Assembly: GCA_010094045.1 (NCBI GenBank) | Contig: ML986596.1 | Location: forward strand, 339,276 to 403,275 | Length of the DNA: 64,000 nucleotides | Direction of reading: 5' to 3' | Source: Lojkania enalia | Taxonomy: Eukaryota; Ascomycota; Dothideomycetes; Pleosporales | Shown here: piece after piece, positions 62,701-64,000 of the stretch | Layout: each line of letters starts with the position of its first letter | Position numbering within the stretch: the first letter of the stretch is position 1 | Notes under the pieces: model-generated | The model's database searches: none | What the model was told of the DNA's origin: nothing | Seen by the model: only the letters and a program-made list of their open reading frames with translations | Program-made: the position numbers and the translations under genes

Positions 62701-64000
62701 GGCCACTTGGCGCGCCCATTGGGAAGCGTGACGCCAGATCTTTCTGGATAAAAGACAAGGACTCGCAAACGGCGTTGAAGTGCACATGACTGCGCAGTGG
62801 CCCTCTTCGTCAAGAGCTGGACAACCGGAGGTAGCGGCTCGCCGGGAAGGGTTTGAGGGCCTTGACCGGTACACGAGGGTGCACTGTGACTTTGGCCCCA
62901 TAAAGCGTTCACCGTGAATAGCCCTCAGCAATGACCATCGCGTTCCCGCCCCAAGATCCCACGCAGGCTTGCTCGCATGTCCCTAGCTTGGAGCACTTGG
63001 GGCCGCCGGAAAAAATTGAGATACAGGAAAGGGAATTCACGTGGTAGCTGTGCCTCCTACTTGCAGCTGACTTATCTTTAGCTTTCGAAAACTGAGTATT
63101 ATAAGCCGAAGCGAAATTTGGTCAGAGCATCACATGGACGCGCAGCTTCGAACAAATGCATGGTGCCCAATTTGTCCATTCAATAGGCAGTGATCCTGAA
63201 CTTAGATGACTGTGCCACTCGTATCAAACCTCTGGGGTGAAAGTCGATCATGATGGCCGAAAACGGTCGCCTCGCAGAATAGTCTGCCTAACGGGGCTTC
63301 GAATTATAATTGGTCGATTGCTACGATGATGTGCGGAGGTGGATGGGCCCAATGCCCAGGATTGATGACGAGAGATGAGGATGAATAGCTGTGATGGCCG
63401 CGGCTATGAGGCCTTCCTCGTTGCGCCTGCAGCGTAAGTGCGGGGGAAAGGGAGGCTTCCCCATCGGTGGGTAGTATGCAGGAGCACCGTTTTGTGTACT
63501 GTTGAGGAATTCTCGACTCTGAAATTGCTGACAGGATGGACATCTTTTGGGGGGTACCGATGCGGAAGTCAACACGCCCTATTAGACTCTTTTTGTCTAG
63601 TATGATCGATGTTAAATCAGATTCCTGTCACTGGACTTTTACTTACGGAGGAACGCCTGGCGGGTACTGTTGCTCGTTTCGAGGCAAAGTGTTTCGGATG
63701 GCGCTGTACATTCGCTCATTGCCTACGTGCATCATGGTATTCGATGCAGTACTGTTGAGCAAGGGTGGACAAATACTTTCGGGAATTGCGCGTCTCGAGA
63801 TACCGATAGCTGCAATCAAGCGACCTGGACATGATTCAGTGTTAAAGGCTGGCTGAAGAGCAGACGCCGCACACTGTACAAGCCGTTGGCTGTCGAGCGA
63901 CGGTGTTCCCGACTGTGCCGCTTTGAGAGACAGTAGCACCAGCTAGATTGCACCGACATGATGCAGAGATCAGATATGCAAAGCTTGCGAAGAAAGGCTG
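59723..64000. other. Long GC-rich region without a recognisable gene
   Basis: 4.3 kb upstream of the fusion gene. Many long but overlapping frames on both strands are explained by high GC content (few stops), with Arg/Ala/Pro-rich translations and no domain. It contains two palindromes at 60611-60645, a short CA repeat near 59957 and a C run near 61686-61698. The frame at 62931-62377 (minus, 184 codons) is the longest in the right part; I see no family signature or splice pattern for it. Confidence 0.5.
60611..60645. repeat. Two adjacent GGCC-centred palindromes
   Basis: TTTTTTGGCCAAAAAA (60611-60626) is a perfect palindrome. CTTTTTGGCCAAAAG (60631-60645) is nearly perfect. Their centres are about 20 bases apart, two helical turns. 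They lie about 0.9 kb upstream of the zinc-cluster fusion gene. Confidence 0.8.

Noticed and set aside
62377..62931. 184-codon minus-strand frame
   Set aside because: GC-rich DNA yields many long frames here; the translation has no recognisable domain, start context or splice pattern.

Overview
The window looks like a piece of nuclear chromosome from a filamentous ascomycete (Pezizomycotina). Genes are split by short GT-AG introns of roughly 45-120 bases. The gene set is fungal: a DASH-complex subunit, shugoshin, a Pho81-type SPX-ankyrin protein, a Pth11/rhodopsin-type membrane domain, a Zn2Cys6 protein and a GPI-anchored Ser/Thr-rich protein. The Rsp5 homologue resembles Aspergillus HulA, which hints at Eurotiomycetes or a neighbouring class, but I cannot fix the class. 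Ten Ns near 13.47 kb mark an assembly gap. I rebuilt exon-intron models by hand for 17 protein-coding genes; all close in frame from ATG to stop. I also find one eroded AAA+ ATPase pseudogene.

Layout. 0-5.3 kb: no recognisable gene, apart from a possible 3' gene end at the left edge. 5.3-6.8 kb (-): SCP-x-type thiolase. 7.7-10.4 kb (-): a fused rhodopsin-like 7TM domain plus fucose-permease-type MFS transporter. 12.0-12.7 kb (-): small secreted GPI protein. 13.3-13.6 kb: gap between two 144-base copies. 14.4-17.3 kb (-): Rsp5/NEDD4 HECT ubiquitin ligase. 18.8-20.6 kb (-): mitochondrial ABC1/ADCK kinase-like protein. 21.1-24.7 kb (-): Pho81. 26.0-29.7 kb (-): CRM1/exportin-1. 31.6-32.2 kb (+): Ypi1 phosphatase-1 inhibitor. 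32.8-33.4 kb (-) and 33.7-36.2 kb (+): DAD2 and shugoshin, divergent from one 313-bp promoter. 36.5-37.3 kb (-): four-TM protein of unknown role. 37.3-38.9 kb: AT-rich, stop-ridden DNA. 38.9-41.3 kb (-): kelch-repeat membrane protein. 41.3-44.6 kb: gene-poor, with tRNA-like fragments and a tandem repeat. 44.6-45.9 kb (-) and 46.2-47.1 kb (+): Ski8/Rec14 and guanylate kinase, divergent. 48.4-49.6 kb (+): RAE1/Gle2. 49.6-55.5 kb: gene-poor, with the AAA+ pseudogene. 55.5-56.7 kb (+): mitochondrial ribosomal protein uL3m. 57.4-59.7 kb (-): a Zn2Cys6 domain fused to a hexapeptide acetyltransferase. 59.7-64 kb: long GC-rich stretch without a recognisable gene.

Most genes are single-copy housekeeping genes (nuclear export, mRNA export, kinetochore and cohesion, mitochondrial translation, phosphate signalling, ubiquitylation). 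There is no biosynthetic cluster, intact transposon or CRISPR array. The most unusual items are the two domain fusions (receptor-like 7TM plus sugar transporter; DNA-binding zinc cluster plus acetyltransferase), two genes whose start codon sits at or across an intron boundary, the DAD2/SGO1 divergent pair, and a guanylate kinase with a likely mitochondrial N-terminal extension.
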